A stretch of 22,277 nucleotides of DNA from positions 1 through 22,277 of the forward strand of contig CALVJF010000007.1 in NCBI GenBank assembly GCA_944331885.1, given 5' to 3'. Positions 22,253 through 22,277 of this stretch are shown one piece after another (the stretch's first letter is position 1; each line of letters opens with the position of its first letter). A program made the translations under genes and the position numbers. The notes beneath the pieces were generated by a model that did no database searches, was not told where the DNA came from, and worked only from the letters and a program-made list of their open reading frames with translations. Source of the stretch: an uncultured Bacilli bacterium. GTDB lineage: Bacteria; Bacillota_I; Bacilli_A; RF39; UBA660.

Positions 22253-22277
22253 TGTCTACTTTTTATTGACAAGTTCA
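22253..22277 (-). repeat. right terminal inverted repeat (IRR)
   Basis: TGTCTACTTTTTATTGAC followed by AAGTTCA is the inverted partner of 20909-20933. It ends in CA at the final base of the window. Confidence 0.85.

Larger units (their letters stand above)
20909..22277 (+). mobile_element. complete IS3-family insertion sequence, about 1.37 kb
   Basis: Bounded by 25-base imperfect inverted repeats that begin with TG and end with CA. It contains overlapping orfA and orfB in different frames with an A7 slippery run, the standard IS3 layout. The transposase keeps its DDE residues, so the element may be active. The left edge is 3 bases past the lon stop. The right edge is the last base of the window, so a target duplication cannot be checked. 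Confidence 0.88.

Noticed and set aside
1..22277. Mycoplasma-type genetic code (TGA as Trp)
   Set aside because: Trp positions in conserved motifs are TGG, and several genes (ireB, trhP1) end properly at TGA.
1..22277. CRISPR array, tRNA, rRNA, toxin-antitoxin or phage-defence system
   Set aside because: No regularly spaced repeats, cloverleaf or rRNA-like sequence, or defence-family motifs were found on either strand.

Overview
The window is 22.3 kb of very AT-rich DNA, almost all of it coding on the + strand, with short gaps and many start/stop overlaps. The gene content and gene order (dnaG-sigA-trmK; ireB-ruvX-DUF1292-mltG-trmR-trhP1-trhP2-greA) point to a low-GC Gram-positive of the Bacilli. 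TGG encodes Trp and TGA is used as a stop (for example at the end of ireB), so this is not the Mycoplasma code. MltG, IreB, a meso-diaminopimelate dehydrogenase and a surface protein with a sortase-like C-terminus argue for a walled cell. The compact layout and several shortened proteins resemble small-genome gut lineages near Erysipelotrichales/RF39. That placement is inference.

Layout: (1) 49-2333: a phage-type deoxynucleoside monophosphate kinase-like protein, then an unusually short alanyl-tRNA synthetase and a terminator. (2) 2393-3733: a secreted, probably wall-anchored protein with a thioester-domain-like head. (3) 3831-7275: the macromolecular-synthesis cluster dnaG, sigA, trmK, ending in a terminator that contains the trmK stop. 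A small convergent YqfQ-like gene lies at 7274-7516 on the minus strand. (4) 7571-10048: a strong promoter, then a PilC/ComGB-like inner-membrane protein and a prepilin peptidase. (5) 10051-15254: a promoter, then an eight-gene run: ireB, ruvX, a DUF1292 gene, mltG, the tRNA U34 modification set trmR-trhP1-trhP2, and greA, closed by a terminator. (6) 15260-16111: a secreted protein of unknown function made of two related modules, each with an EF-hand-like loop. (7) 16154-20905: trigger factor, meso-diaminopimelate dehydrogenase and Lon, each followed by a hairpin terminator. (8) 20909-22277: a complete IS3-family element whose right inverted repeat ends on the last base of the window.

Most of the window is housekeeping: replication priming, sigma factor, tRNA charging and modification, peptidoglycan control, and protein folding and turnover. 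The less ordinary parts are the AlaRS without its beta-barrel and C-Ala regions, the thioester-like surface protein with Ser where the thioester Cys is expected, the duplicated EF-hand-like secreted protein, the extended PilC, and the repeated overlap of stop codons with terminator hairpins. I saw no CRISPR array, rRNA, tRNA, toxin-antitoxin pair or phage-defence system. No non-coding stretch exceeds about 120 bases.
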